From CAYMTN01 sp964393335 (GTDB lineage Bacteria > Chloroflexota > Anaerolineae > Aggregatilineales > Aggregatilineaceae): a stretch of 17,431 bases of DNA. Position numbers and translations under genes: made by a program. This document shows, piece after piece, positions 6,863 through 15,201 of this stretch; positions within the stretch are counted from its first letter, which is position 1, and each line of letters starts with the position of its first letter. The DNA lies in the NCBI GenBank assembly GCA_964393335.1, contig CAYMTN010000105.1:1-17431 (forward strand). Direction: 5' to 3'. The notes under the pieces were generated by a model that was not told where the DNA came from, did no database searches, and was given only the letters and a program-made list of their open reading frames with translations.

Positions 6863-6907
6863 GAAGCATTTCATCGCAGCACTCAGGGACTCCCACATGG
6901 AGGCCCA

Positions 6908-9900
6908 ATGACCAATCCAGCCTTCACTCAAACACGATCCGCCGTCAGCACGGTTCTGGTGGTCGGCGGCGGAATTGGGGGGATGCGTGCGGCCCTCGAC
7001 CTGGCGGATGCGGGCCTCAAGGCCTTCATCGTAGAGCACACGTCCTGCCTGGGCGGTCGCGTGGCCCAACTGGGCTACATGTTTCCGCAGCATGACTGCG
7101 TGCTCTGCCGGGGCACCCCCGATCACGGCTACGGCTGCACCCGCCCATCCATTTCGCCTGCCTACATCGAACAAAACCAACATCCAAACATCGAGATTCT
7201 CACGAATACGCATATTGTGGATGTGGTAGGGCAGGCCGGTGATTTCACCGTCTCGCTGCGCCAGGAACCGCGTTATGTCGATACGGCACGCTGTATCAAC
7301 TGCGGCTACTGCGCCGACGTGTGCCCGGTGGAACGGCCCGACCAGTACCAACAAGGGATGGTGATGCGCAAAGCCGCCTATAAAATCGCGGCCCGAGCGG
7401 CCCCGGATGCGTACGTGATCGAGCGCGGAGCCTACTGCGATGACTGTGGCAAATGCGCGGAGGTGTGTCCCAGCCACGCGATTGATCTGGCCGCACAGCC
7501 GCGCCTGATGAACATCGAGGTCGGGGCCATCATCCTGGCGGTGGGCTTCGAGGTATATGATCCGACCGAACTCGAAGAACTGGGGTACGGGCGCTATCCG
7601 AACGTGCTGCACGCGATGCAATACGAGCGGCTGGCGAGTCGATCAGGGCCGACCGAAGGCATCATCGCCCGGCCCTCTGACCACCAGAATCCAAAGTCTA
7701 TTGCCTGGCTGCAATGTATCGGCTCGCGCGACCAGCGGCATTCGTATTGTTCATCCATCTGCTGTATGTACGCCACCAAAGAAGCGATCCTGGCCAAGCA
7801 GCGATTGGGTGACAGCGTCGAATGTACGATCTTCATCATGGATGAGCGCGCCTTCAACAAGGAATACAGCACGTACTTTGCCAAAGCCCGCGAACATTAC
7901 CATATTCGTTATATTCGCTGCCGTGTTTCTGGGATTCGTGAAGACCCGACCAGCCGCGACCTGATTTTGCAGTTCGCCAGCGCCGACGGGCAGCTCAACG
8001 AAGAACGCTTCGAAACGGTCGTGCTGGCAACCGGCCTTCAGCCGCCGGCCTCAGCTCGCCACCTGGCCGAACTGCTCGACATCGAGTTGAACCAGCATGG
8101 CTTCTGCCAGACGGATAAATTCACGCCGCTCCAGACGTCGCGCCCCGGCGTGTTCGTGTGCGGCGCTTTTTCTTCTCCGAAAGAAATCGCCGAAACGATC
8201 ATCGACGCCAGCGGCGCAGCCGGTGAAGTCATGCGGCTGCTTGGCGACCGCTTGAACTCCCATCCATACACGCGTGAATGGCCGTTCCTCGCCACCAATG
8301 ATCTGCCACCCGAAAGGGACGTCAGCGATCAACAGCCGCGTGTCGGGGTTTTCACCTGTGCCTGTGGTGACACCATCAAAGAGCACCTTGATCTCGACGC
8401 CATAAACCGGCGGACGTCTCACTTGCCGGATGTCGCCGTGGTGGAAACCCTCGATTACGCCTGTTTTCCCGACGGACTGGCGCGGATTCAGTCACGGATC
8501 GAAGCGGAAAATCTGAACCGGGTGGTGATCGCCGGATGCAGTAACCGCACGCACGATGCCTTGTTCCAGCGACAGGTCCGGCTGGCCGGTTTGAACCCGT
8601 ACCTGCTGGAAGTGGTCAACCTGCGCGAGCAGTGCAGCCGCGTCCACCAGGATCAACCCGATCTCGCCAACAAAAAGGCGGCGGAACTCGTGCGGATCGC
8701 CGTCGGGCGCGTGCAGGCGGGCGCGCCCGTTCACAAAGATAAACACCGCTGCCGCCCCAGCGCGTTGATTATTGGCGGCGGAGTTACCGGCATGACCGCC
8801 GCGCTGGCCATTGCCGACAGCGGCTATGATGTGCACCTGGTCGAACGCGCCGAGATGTTGGGCGGCAACCTCCTGAACCTGTACTACGTGGCGGAGGGCT
8901 ACAATCCGCAGCGGCTGCTGCGCGACCTGGTGAACCGGGTGCGCTCCCACCAGCGGATCACGACGCACACGCGGACCGAGGTCACGCGCCATTGGGGCCA
9001 TGTCGGCTTTTTCCGCGCGGTGCTGACCACGCACCAGAATGGCGACAGCACCGAAACCGAGATCGAACACGGCATCACTCTGGTGGCAACCGGCGCCCGC
9101 GAAACAAGCAACCATCCCTGGCTCGCCCTGCCGCAGGTCATCACCCAGCGCGACCTGGAGGAAAGAATCATCCACCAGCCCGAAGCGATCGCGCGTCTGG
9201 ACGATGTCGTCATGCTCCAATGCATGCGGCCCCCCGGCACGATGGAATACTGCTCGCGGGTGTGCTGTACGAACGCCATGAAAAACGCGCTCCGGCTCAA
9301 ATTGTTCAAACCCGACCGCCGGGTGACCGTCGTGTACAAAAACATCGTGACGTACGGGTTCCGCGAGGAGTTTTATGCCCAGGCGCGCGAGCATGGCGTG
9401 ATCTTCGTGCGGTATGCGGACGACTGCCCGCCGGAGGTCATACAAGACGGCGCGAATCTTCGCGTGCGGGTGCGCGATCTCTCGCTGGATCGCTGGCTCG
9501 ATTTACCGGCGGATCTGGTGGCGATGAGCATGTCGGTCGCGCCCAGCGAGGGCACCCAGGCGCTGGCGCACATGCTGCGCGTCCCGCTCTCCAGCGAGGG
9601 GTTCTTCGAGGAAGCGCAGATCAAGCTGCGCCCGATGGACTTCATGCGCGAGGGCATTTTCCTGGCCGGGATGGCGCACTATCCCAAATTCGTCGAAGAA
9701 AGTATCAGCCATGCGCTGGCCTCCGCCGCGCGCGCCCTGCCCCTGCTCTCACAGCAGTCGCTTTACCTGGGCGGCATCGTGGCGCAGGTCGATCCGAGTA
9801 AGTGCGTGGGTTGCCTGACCTGCACGCGCACCTGCCCGTTTGAGATTCCGCGCGTCATCCAACAGGAAGGGCGGACCGGCGTGGGCGGATTAGGCGGCGC

Positions 9901-10063
9901 GGCGTTTATCGACGCGACCGAATGCCAGGGCTGTGGCACCTGCACCGGCGAATGCCCCGCCAATGCGATTCAGCTTGTCAACTACAGCGACGAACAGATC
10001 ATGCTGCGTAACATTGGAGGGCTGGGCAGTTGGCTGCCTGCGCTACCGGAGGCCGCGCGATGA
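6908..10063 (+). CDS. hdrA: Double-length HdrA-like electron-transfer flavoprotein (HdrA1)
   Basis: 1051 aa from ATG 6908, with GGAGG four bases upstream. The protein is two HdrA units in one chain. The N-terminal unit has an FAD Rossmann motif (VLVVGGGIGGM, from residue 16), Cys64/Cys67, ferredoxin motifs at Cys129 (CINCGYCADVCP) and Cys177 (CDDCGKCAEVCP), and WLQCIGSRD with the CSSICC motif (residues 270-286). The C-terminal unit begins with the HdrA N-domain cysteines (484, 486, 519, 544, 576). It continues with a second FAD motif (ALIIGGGVTGM, from 619), a second CSRVCC (782-787), and two C-terminal [4Fe-4S] motifs (Cys966, Cys1006). HdrA passes electrons between flavin, ferredoxin and its MvhD and HdrBC partners in the cytoplasm. 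Its stop overlaps the start of mvhD by ATGA, implying coupled translation. HdrA is usually about 650 aa; the doubling is discussed in the findings. The annotation as HdrA-type is secure; its electron route is inferred. Confidence 0.9.
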   Translation: MTNPAFTQTRSAVSTVLVVGGGIGGMRAALDLADAGLKAFIVEHTSCLGGRVAQLGYMFPQHDCVLCRGTPDHGYGCTRPSISPAYIEQNQHPNIEILTNTHIVDVVGQAGDFTVSLRQEPRYVDTARCINCGYCADVCPVERPDQYQQGMVMRKAAYKIAARAAPDAYVIERGAYCDDCGKCAEVCPSHAIDLAAQPRLMNIEVGAIILAVGFEVYDPTELEELGYGRYPNVLHAMQYERLASRSGPTEGIIARPSDHQNPKSIAWLQCIGSRDQRHSYCSSICCMYATKEAILAKQRLGDSVECTIFIMDERAFNKEYSTYFAKAREHYHIRYIRCRVSGIREDPTSRDLILQFASADGQLNEERFETVVLATGLQPPASARHLAELLDIELNQHGFCQTDKFTPLQTSRPGVFVCGAFSSPKEIAETIIDASGAAGEVMRLLGDRLNSHPYTREWPFLATNDLPPERDVSDQQPRVGVFTCACGDTIKEHLDLDAINRRTSHLPDVAVVETLDYACFPDGLARIQSRIEAENLNRVVIAGCSNRTHDALFQRQVRLAGLNPYLLEVVNLREQCSRVHQDQPDLANKKAAELVRIAVGRVQAGAPVHKDKHRCRPSALIIGGGVTGMTAALAIADSGYDVHLVERAEMLGGNLLNLYYVAEGYNPQRLLRDLVNRVRSHQRITTHTRTEVTRHWGHVGFFRAVLTTHQNGDSTETEIEHGITLVATGARETSNHPWLALPQVITQRDLEERIIHQPEAIARLDDVVMLQCMRPPGTMEYCSRVCCTNAMKNALRLKLFKPDRRVTVVYKNIVTYGFREEFYAQAREHGVIFVRYADDCPPEVIQDGANLRVRVRDLSLDRWLDLPADLVAMSMSVAPSEGTQALAHMLRVPLSSEGFFEEAQIKLRPMDFMREGIFLAGMAHYPKFVEESISHALASAARALPLLSQQSLYLGGIVAQVDPSKCVGCLTCTRTCPFEIPRVIQQEGRTGVGGLGGAAFIDATECQGCGTCTGECPANAIQLVNYSDEQIMLRNIGGLGSWLPALPEAAR

Positions 10064-10575
10064 GTACGCCACCCAAAACCAACGGCTTTGAGCCAGAAAT
10101 CACGGGATTCTACTGCATCTACTGCGGTTATATGGCCGCCGATACGGCTGGCGCGCTGGGTCTTCAATATCCGGCGAACGTGAAATTTCTGCGGCTGCCG
10201 TGCACCGGCAAAACGGACATCCGCTACCTGCTGGAAGCCTTCGAACAAGGCGCGGATGGCGTGTACCTGGTGGCCTGCCCGATTGGCAACTGCCACCATG
10301 TACGCGGCAACGAGCGCGGGCGGGCCCGCGTGGATCGCGCCAAACACATCCTGGATGAGATTGGCCTAGGCGGCGAACGCCTGGAAATCTTTTTCATGTC
10401 GGGCAGCCAGGCGCAGGCATTTGCCGAAGCTGCCCGGACGATGACGGACCGTATTCGACGATTGGGGCCGAACCCGCTCAAACCAGCGGAAGCGCCGCGC
10501 CCGCCGGTCGATGAACCGGATGACGAGGTCGGTTTCCGAGGACGACGCCCTGATCCCGCGCAAAGGACAGACTAA
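10060..10575 (+). CDS. mvhD: MvhD-like iron-sulfur subunit, cysteine form (MvhD1)
   Basis: A 171-aa protein from ATG 10060, overlapping the hdrA1 stop by 4 bases, with GGAGG seven bases upstream; an earlier in-frame start lacks support. The [2Fe-2S] subunit family signature is complete: CIYC (Cys19, Cys22), LPCTG (Cys48) and ACPIGNCHHVRGN (Cys73, Cys78). Helices follow (DRAKHILDEIGL, QAFAEAARTMTDRIRRLGPNPL). The last 25 residues are Pro/Asp/Arg-rich and probably disordered. MvhD links HdrA to its electron partner (hydrogenase, formate dehydrogenase or, in acetogens, MetFV). Every cluster cysteine aligns with the second MvhD of the operon at a constant offset of six residues, with Cys73 opposite the UGA-encoded residue there. 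Confidence 0.9.
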   Translation: MSTPPKTNGFEPEITGFYCIYCGYMAADTAGALGLQYPANVKFLRLPCTGKTDIRYLLEAFEQGADGVYLVACPIGNCHHVRGNERGRARVDRAKHILDEIGLGGERLEIFFMSGSQAQAFAEAARTMTDRIRRLGPNPLKPAEAPRPPVDEPDDEVGFRGRRPDPAQRTD

Positions 10576-10619
10576 CAAATCGCCCAGATCGACTAGAAAT
10601 CTGCATAGAGAGGGGCCAC

Positions 10620-13600
10620 GTGGACAACCCCATGCATGAGCCGAATCATAGCCCGTCCGAAGACCAGGCCCTGGTCGGTGCCGTCATGGTTGTAGGGGGC
10701 GGCATTGCTGGTATGCAAGCCTCGCTCGACCTGGCAGACCAGGGGTTCAAGGTCTACCTGGTGGAAACCACATCTGCCATTGGCGGCAAGATGGCCCAAC
10801 TGGATAAGACCTTCCCGACCAACGACTGCGCCATGTGCACGATCTCGCCTAAGCTGGTCGAAACCGGACGCCATCCGAACATCACGCTCATGACCCAGAC
10901 CGAGGTGCTGGACGTGGCAGGTGAGGTCGGCAACTTCGCCGTGCGTCTCCACCACCGCCCGCGTTATGTGGATCTCGACAAGTGCATCGGCTGCGGTGAT
11001 TGCGCCCAGGTCTGCCCGGTGATCGTACCGGACACGTTCAACGAAGGTCTGGCCCTGCGCCATGCCGCGTTCAAGCTCTATCCCCAGGCGACTCCCAATG
11101 CCTACGCCATCGAAAAACGCGGCATCGCGCCCTGCCGCGACGCGTGCCCCGCCGGGCAGCGCGCGCAGGGTTACATCGCGCTGATCCGCGAGGGGCGCTG
11201 GCAAGACGCGCTGCGCGTGATCAAGATGGACAATCCGTTTCCCGGCATCTGTGGGCGCATCTGCAACCACCGCTGCGAAACGGCCTGTAATCGCGGGCAG
11301 GTGGACGAACCGATCAACATTCGAGCACTGAAACGGTTTGTGACCGATAAGGTGTATGCCGGGCCGCGCCCACCGGTCGAGCCTGCCACAAGCTGTCATG
11401 ACGAACGGGTGGCGATCATTGGGGCGGGGCCGTGCGGACTCACCGCCGCGCAAGACCTCGCGCTGGCCGGTTATGCCGTGACCGTGTTCGAGGCGATGCC
11501 GGTCGCGGGCGGGATGCTGCGGCTCGGCGTACCGGAATACCGCCTGCCAACGGTCATCATCGAGCGCGAAGTGCAGGATATCGTCGACCTGGGCATCGAT
11601 CTGCGGCTCAACCACCGCATCGACAACCTCGACAACCTCTTCCGCGAAGGGTTCGACGCCGTGCTGATTGCGGTCGGCGCGCACGAAGGAATCCGGTTAG
11701 GAATCCCCGGTAACGACCTCGACGGCGTGTTGATCAACACGCGTTTTTTGCGCGACGTGCGACTGGGCAAATATCAGAACGGCGGCGCGGCAGAGGTTCC
11801 GCCCCTGGGGCAGCGCGTGCTGGTGTTGGGCGGCGGCAACGTGGCGATCGACGTGGCGCGCAGCGCCGTTCGCCTGGGGCGCGAGGTGCACCTGGCCTGC
11901 CTGGAAAGCCGCGAGCAGATGCCGGCCCATGCCTGGGAAGTCGAAGCAGCCGAGCAGGAAGGGGTGGTACTCCACACCAGCCGGTCATTTGAACGCATCA
12001 TCGACGATGGTAGCGGGCGCGCCTGCGGCGTCGAATGCCAGCGCGTAGCGTCTTTCAGTTTTGACGAAGCCGGGCGGCTGGCGGTCGAAAAAGTGCCCGA
12101 TTCAACGCACGCCATCCCGTGCGACACGGTGATTTTTTCGGTGGGGCAGCGCGCGGGCCTGGCGTTCATCCCCGACGACGCGGGCGTCGGCCTGACCAAA
12201 CAGGCGACGATTGCCGTCAATCCCAACACGCTGGCGGCCACGCGCCAGGGCGTTTTTGCAGCGGGCGACAGCGTGTCCGGCACGGCGTTTGTGATCGAGG
12301 CGGTCGAAAGCGGGCACGTGGCCGCACGGTCGATTATCCGCTACCTGCAAGGCGATCACCTGGAGCCGCCGCATAAGCCCGATCTGCCGGTCGTCACCCT
12401 TTCACGCCAGGAACTGGACGAGCGGTTGGCGCGGGGCGAGATCAAGCGGCAGGCACGCGTACCCATGCCCGAACTGCCCGTACAGCAGCGTCTCGATAAC
12501 TTTGCCGAGGTCGAGGGCGGGTACGACGACGAGTCCGCGCAGCGTGAGGCGGCGCGCTGCCTGGCGTGCGGAGTCTGCTCGGAGTGCATGAGCTGCGTCT
12601 TCGCGTGCGGCGTGAATGCCATCGATCACGAGATGGTGGCGCACGAGGATGTTGTCGACGTCGGGGCGGTCATTCTCGCGCCGGGCTACCAGGTCTACCA
12701 CGCCGAGTTATCCGAGGAATACGGTTTGGGCCGTTACCCGAACGTGATCACGGCGCTCCAACTTGAGCGGCTGCTGTCTGCCTCCGGCCCGACGCTGGGC
12801 CACATTGAGCGCCCGTCCGACCAGCAGACGCCCCGGCGGATCGCGTTCCTGCAATGCGTCGGCTCGCGCGACCAAAGCCACAATTACTGCTCGGCGGTGT
12901 GCTGCATGTACGCCACCAAAGAAGCGATCATGGCTAAGGAGCACTACCCCGAACTCGACATTCACGTCTTCATGATGGACATGCGCGCGTTTTCCAAAGG
13001 TTATTCGGATTATTTCGAGCGCGCGCGCGGCCATTACGGAGTCCAGTATACGCGCTGCCGGATCAGCGCCGTGCAGGAAGACCCGCACAGCCACGATCTG
13101 CTGGTGCGTTATCAAGACGAGACGGGCCAACTCTGCCGCGAGCAGTTTGACCTGGTAGTGCTCTCGGTTGGCATGGAGATTTCGGAGTCGGTGCGCACGC
13201 TGGGCCGCCGCCTGGGGATCGAGTTGGACGAATACGGTTTCTGCCATACCGTGCAGTTTAACCCGCTGGAAACCAGCCGCCCCGGTATTTATGCGGTCGG
13301 GCCGTTCCGCGAGCCAAAGGACATCCCCGAATCGGTGACGGAGGCCAGCGGGGCGGCGGCGGCTGCCGCTGCGCGGATCACCAGCGCACGTTTCACCCTG
13401 ACGACGACGCCGGAGTTCCCGCCGGAGCGCGACATCACCGGCGAGCCGGTGCGCACCGGTGTATTTGTGTGTCACTGCGGGACGAACATTGGCGGCTATC
13501 TGGACGTGCCCGGCGTGGCGGAATACGCGCGGACGCTGCCCGGCGTGGCCCATGCCGAAGACAACCTGTACACCTGCTCGCAAGACAGCATCTCGCACAT

Positions 13601-15158
13601 CGCAGAACAGATTCAGGAGCACCAGCTCAACCGGGTGGTGGTCGCAAGCTGCACGCCGCTGACACACGCCCCCCTGTTCGAAGACTGCCTGCGCAGCGCC
13701 GGGCTGAACCCGTACCTGTTCGAGATGGCGAACATCCGCAACCAGTGCTCGTGGGTGCATTCCAATGACCGTGTCGCCGCCACCGCCAAAGCCCGCGATT
13801 TGGTCCGGATGGCCGCCGCGCGGGCCGCGCTGCTTGAGCCGCAGCCATCGGTGAAGGTGGCGGTGCAGCACCAGGCGCTGATCATCGGCGGCGGGGCCGC
13901 CGGCATGACTGCCGCGCTCTCGCTGGCCGGACAGGGATTCCCGGTGCATCTCGTCGAGCGGGACGCCGAGCTGGGCGGCAATCTGCGCCACGTCTTCACG
14001 CGCTCGAACGGCATGGACCCACAGCAGGTCCTCGCGGAGCTGGTGGGACGCGTGCGCGCCAACCCGCTGATCACGGTCCATGCGTCCAGCCAGGTCGTTG
14101 AAACGGGCGGCTTCATGGGCAATTTCACCAGCGTGGTCGCCGATGCACACGGCCAACGGACCCCCATCCAGCATGGCGTGACGATCCTGGCGACGGGCGC
14201 GCAGGAGTACCGGGGGCCGGAATACGGCTACGGCACGGACTCGCGCATCCTGACTCAGCAGGAATTCGAGGCGCGGCTGGCCGCTGGCGAGCACCTGCCC
14301 GCTTCGGTGGCGATGATTCAATGCGTGGGGCCAGCCGAGGACTTCTGCACGCGCATTTGTTGTACGGTCGCGGTGAAAAACGCGCTGGCGCTCAAGGAGC
14401 GCAACCCGGACGCCGAGGTGGTCATTCTTTACCGCGATCTGCGCACGTACGGCTTCAAGGAACAGCTTTACACGGCGGCCCGCCAGAACGGCGTGATCTT
14501 CATGCGCTACGACGACGACACCCGCCCGCAGGTGACGACCGGCGACACGCTGACCGTCCGGGCATGGGATCACGCGCTTCAGCGACCGGTCCGCCTGCAA
14601 CCGGATTGGCTGGTGCTCAGTATGCCGGTCGTACCCAACACGGAGGCGTCCGGCGTGGCCGGGTTATTCAAGGCGAACATCGACGCGCACGGCTTTTTCC
14701 TGGAAGCGCACGTCAAGCTGCGCCCGGTGGATTTTGCGTCGGATGGCTTGTTCATGGCCGGGATGGCGCATTACCCCAAGCTGCTCGACGAAAGCATGAT
14801 CCAGGCGCAGGCCGCCGCCGCGCGCGCGGCGCGGATTCTCAGCCGCGAATCGCTGCTGGCAGGCGGGCGCGTGGCCGTCGTCGACGAGTCGAAATGTACG
14901 GGCTGCCTGACGTGCGTCCGCATCTGCCCGTTTGGCGTGCCGCGCGTCGTCCACGACCTGACCGGCGTGGGGAACATCTCCGGCGCGGCGCGGATCGAAG
15001 CGGCGGTTTGCCAGGGCTGCGGATCGTGCGTCGCGGAATGCCCGGCGCAAGCGATCCAGCTCATGCATTACACGGATGCGCAGTTAGCGGCGAAGACTCA
15101 CGCCTTGCTGGCACCACCCGCCGGGTTCGTGCCGCTCGACGCAGTCGGACTCGCCTGA
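10620..15158 (+). CDS. hdrA: Double-length HdrA with inserted GltD/NfnB-like NAD(P)H module (HdrA2)
   Basis: 1512 aa from GTG 10620, with GAGAGGGG at good spacing; ATG at 10632 would be too far from it. In order: FAD motif VVGGGIAGM (from about 24); Cys70/Cys73; ferredoxin motif Cys122. A GltD/NfnB-like insert then runs over about 165-645: CRDAC (172, 176), CGRICNHRCETAC (211-223), FAD motif from 264 (IIGAGPCGLTAAQ), NAD(P)H motif from 400 (VLVLGGGNVAIDVARSA), and GVFAAGDSVSG near 545. After it come CLACGVCSECMSCVFAC (647-663), HdrA QCVGSRD and CSAVCC (746-762), HdrA N-domain cysteines (951, 953, 986, 1011, 1043), a third FAD motif from 1086, CTRICC (1243-1248) and two terminal [4Fe-4S] motifs (1426, 1464). 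Without the insert it is collinear with HdrA1. The insert is a plausible NAD(P)H entry point for flavin-based bifurcation; that role is inferred. Confidence 0.9.
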   Translation: MDNPMHEPNHSPSEDQALVGAVMVVGGGIAGMQASLDLADQGFKVYLVETTSAIGGKMAQLDKTFPTNDCAMCTISPKLVETGRHPNITLMTQTEVLDVAGEVGNFAVRLHHRPRYVDLDKCIGCGDCAQVCPVIVPDTFNEGLALRHAAFKLYPQATPNAYAIEKRGIAPCRDACPAGQRAQGYIALIREGRWQDALRVIKMDNPFPGICGRICNHRCETACNRGQVDEPINIRALKRFVTDKVYAGPRPPVEPATSCHDERVAIIGAGPCGLTAAQDLALAGYAVTVFEAMPVAGGMLRLGVPEYRLPTVIIEREVQDIVDLGIDLRLNHRIDNLDNLFREGFDAVLIAVGAHEGIRLGIPGNDLDGVLINTRFLRDVRLGKYQNGGAAEVPPLGQRVLVLGGGNVAIDVARSAVRLGREVHLACLESREQMPAHAWEVEAAEQEGVVLHTSRSFERIIDDGSGRACGVECQRVASFSFDEAGRLAVEKVPDSTHAIPCDTVIFSVGQRAGLAFIPDDAGVGLTKQATIAVNPNTLAATRQGVFAAGDSVSGTAFVIEAVESGHVAARSIIRYLQGDHLEPPHKPDLPVVTLSRQELDERLARGEIKRQARVPMPELPVQQRLDNFAEVEGGYDDESAQREAARCLACGVCSECMSCVFACGVNAIDHEMVAHEDVVDVGAVILAPGYQVYHAELSEEYGLGRYPNVITALQLERLLSASGPTLGHIERPSDQQTPRRIAFLQCVGSRDQSHNYCSAVCCMYATKEAIMAKEHYPELDIHVFMMDMRAFSKGYSDYFERARGHYGVQYTRCRISAVQEDPHSHDLLVRYQDETGQLCREQFDLVVLSVGMEISESVRTLGRRLGIELDEYGFCHTVQFNPLETSRPGIYAVGPFREPKDIPESVTEASGAAAAAAARITSARFTLTTTPEFPPERDITGEPVRTGVFVCHCGTNIGGYLDVPGVAEYARTLPGVAHAEDNLYTCSQDSISHIAEQIQEHQLNRVVVASCTPLTHAPLFEDCLRSAGLNPYLFEMANIRNQCSWVHSNDRVAATAKARDLVRMAAARAALLEPQPSVKVAVQHQALIIGGGAAGMTAALSLAGQGFPVHLVERDAELGGNLRHVFTRSNGMDPQQVLAELVGRVRANPLITVHASSQVVETGGFMGNFTSVVADAHGQRTPIQHGVTILATGAQEYRGPEYGYGTDSRILTQQEFEARLAAGEHLPASVAMIQCVGPAEDFCTRICCTVAVKNALALKERNPDAEVVILYRDLRTYGFKEQLYTAARQNGVIFMRYDDDTRPQVTTGDTLTVRAWDHALQRPVRLQPDWLVLSMPVVPNTEASGVAGLFKANIDAHGFFLEAHVKLRPVDFASDGLFMAGMAHYPKLLDESMIQAQAAAARAARILSRESLLAGGRVAVVDESKCTGCLTCVRICPFGVPRVVHDLTGVGNISGAARIEAAVCQGCGSCVAECPAQAIQLMHYTDAQLAAKTHALLAPPAGFVPLDAVGLA

Positions 15159-15201
15159 GAAATTGGCCCGTTTCGTGGACACAGAATGGAGCCTGCCCGC
15201 G

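Noticed and set aside
6720..6911. 63-aa plus-strand frame ending in the hdrA1 start codon (possible leader peptide)
   Set aside because: No ribosome site at its ATG, and it begins well upstream of the strong promoter at 6814-6842, so it would not be on that transcript.
12708..14600. 630-aa open frame on the minus strand inside hdrA2
   Set aside because: It is antisense to clear HdrA sequence and rich in Arg/His/Ala. It has no recognisable motif; long antisense frames are common in GC-rich coding DNA.
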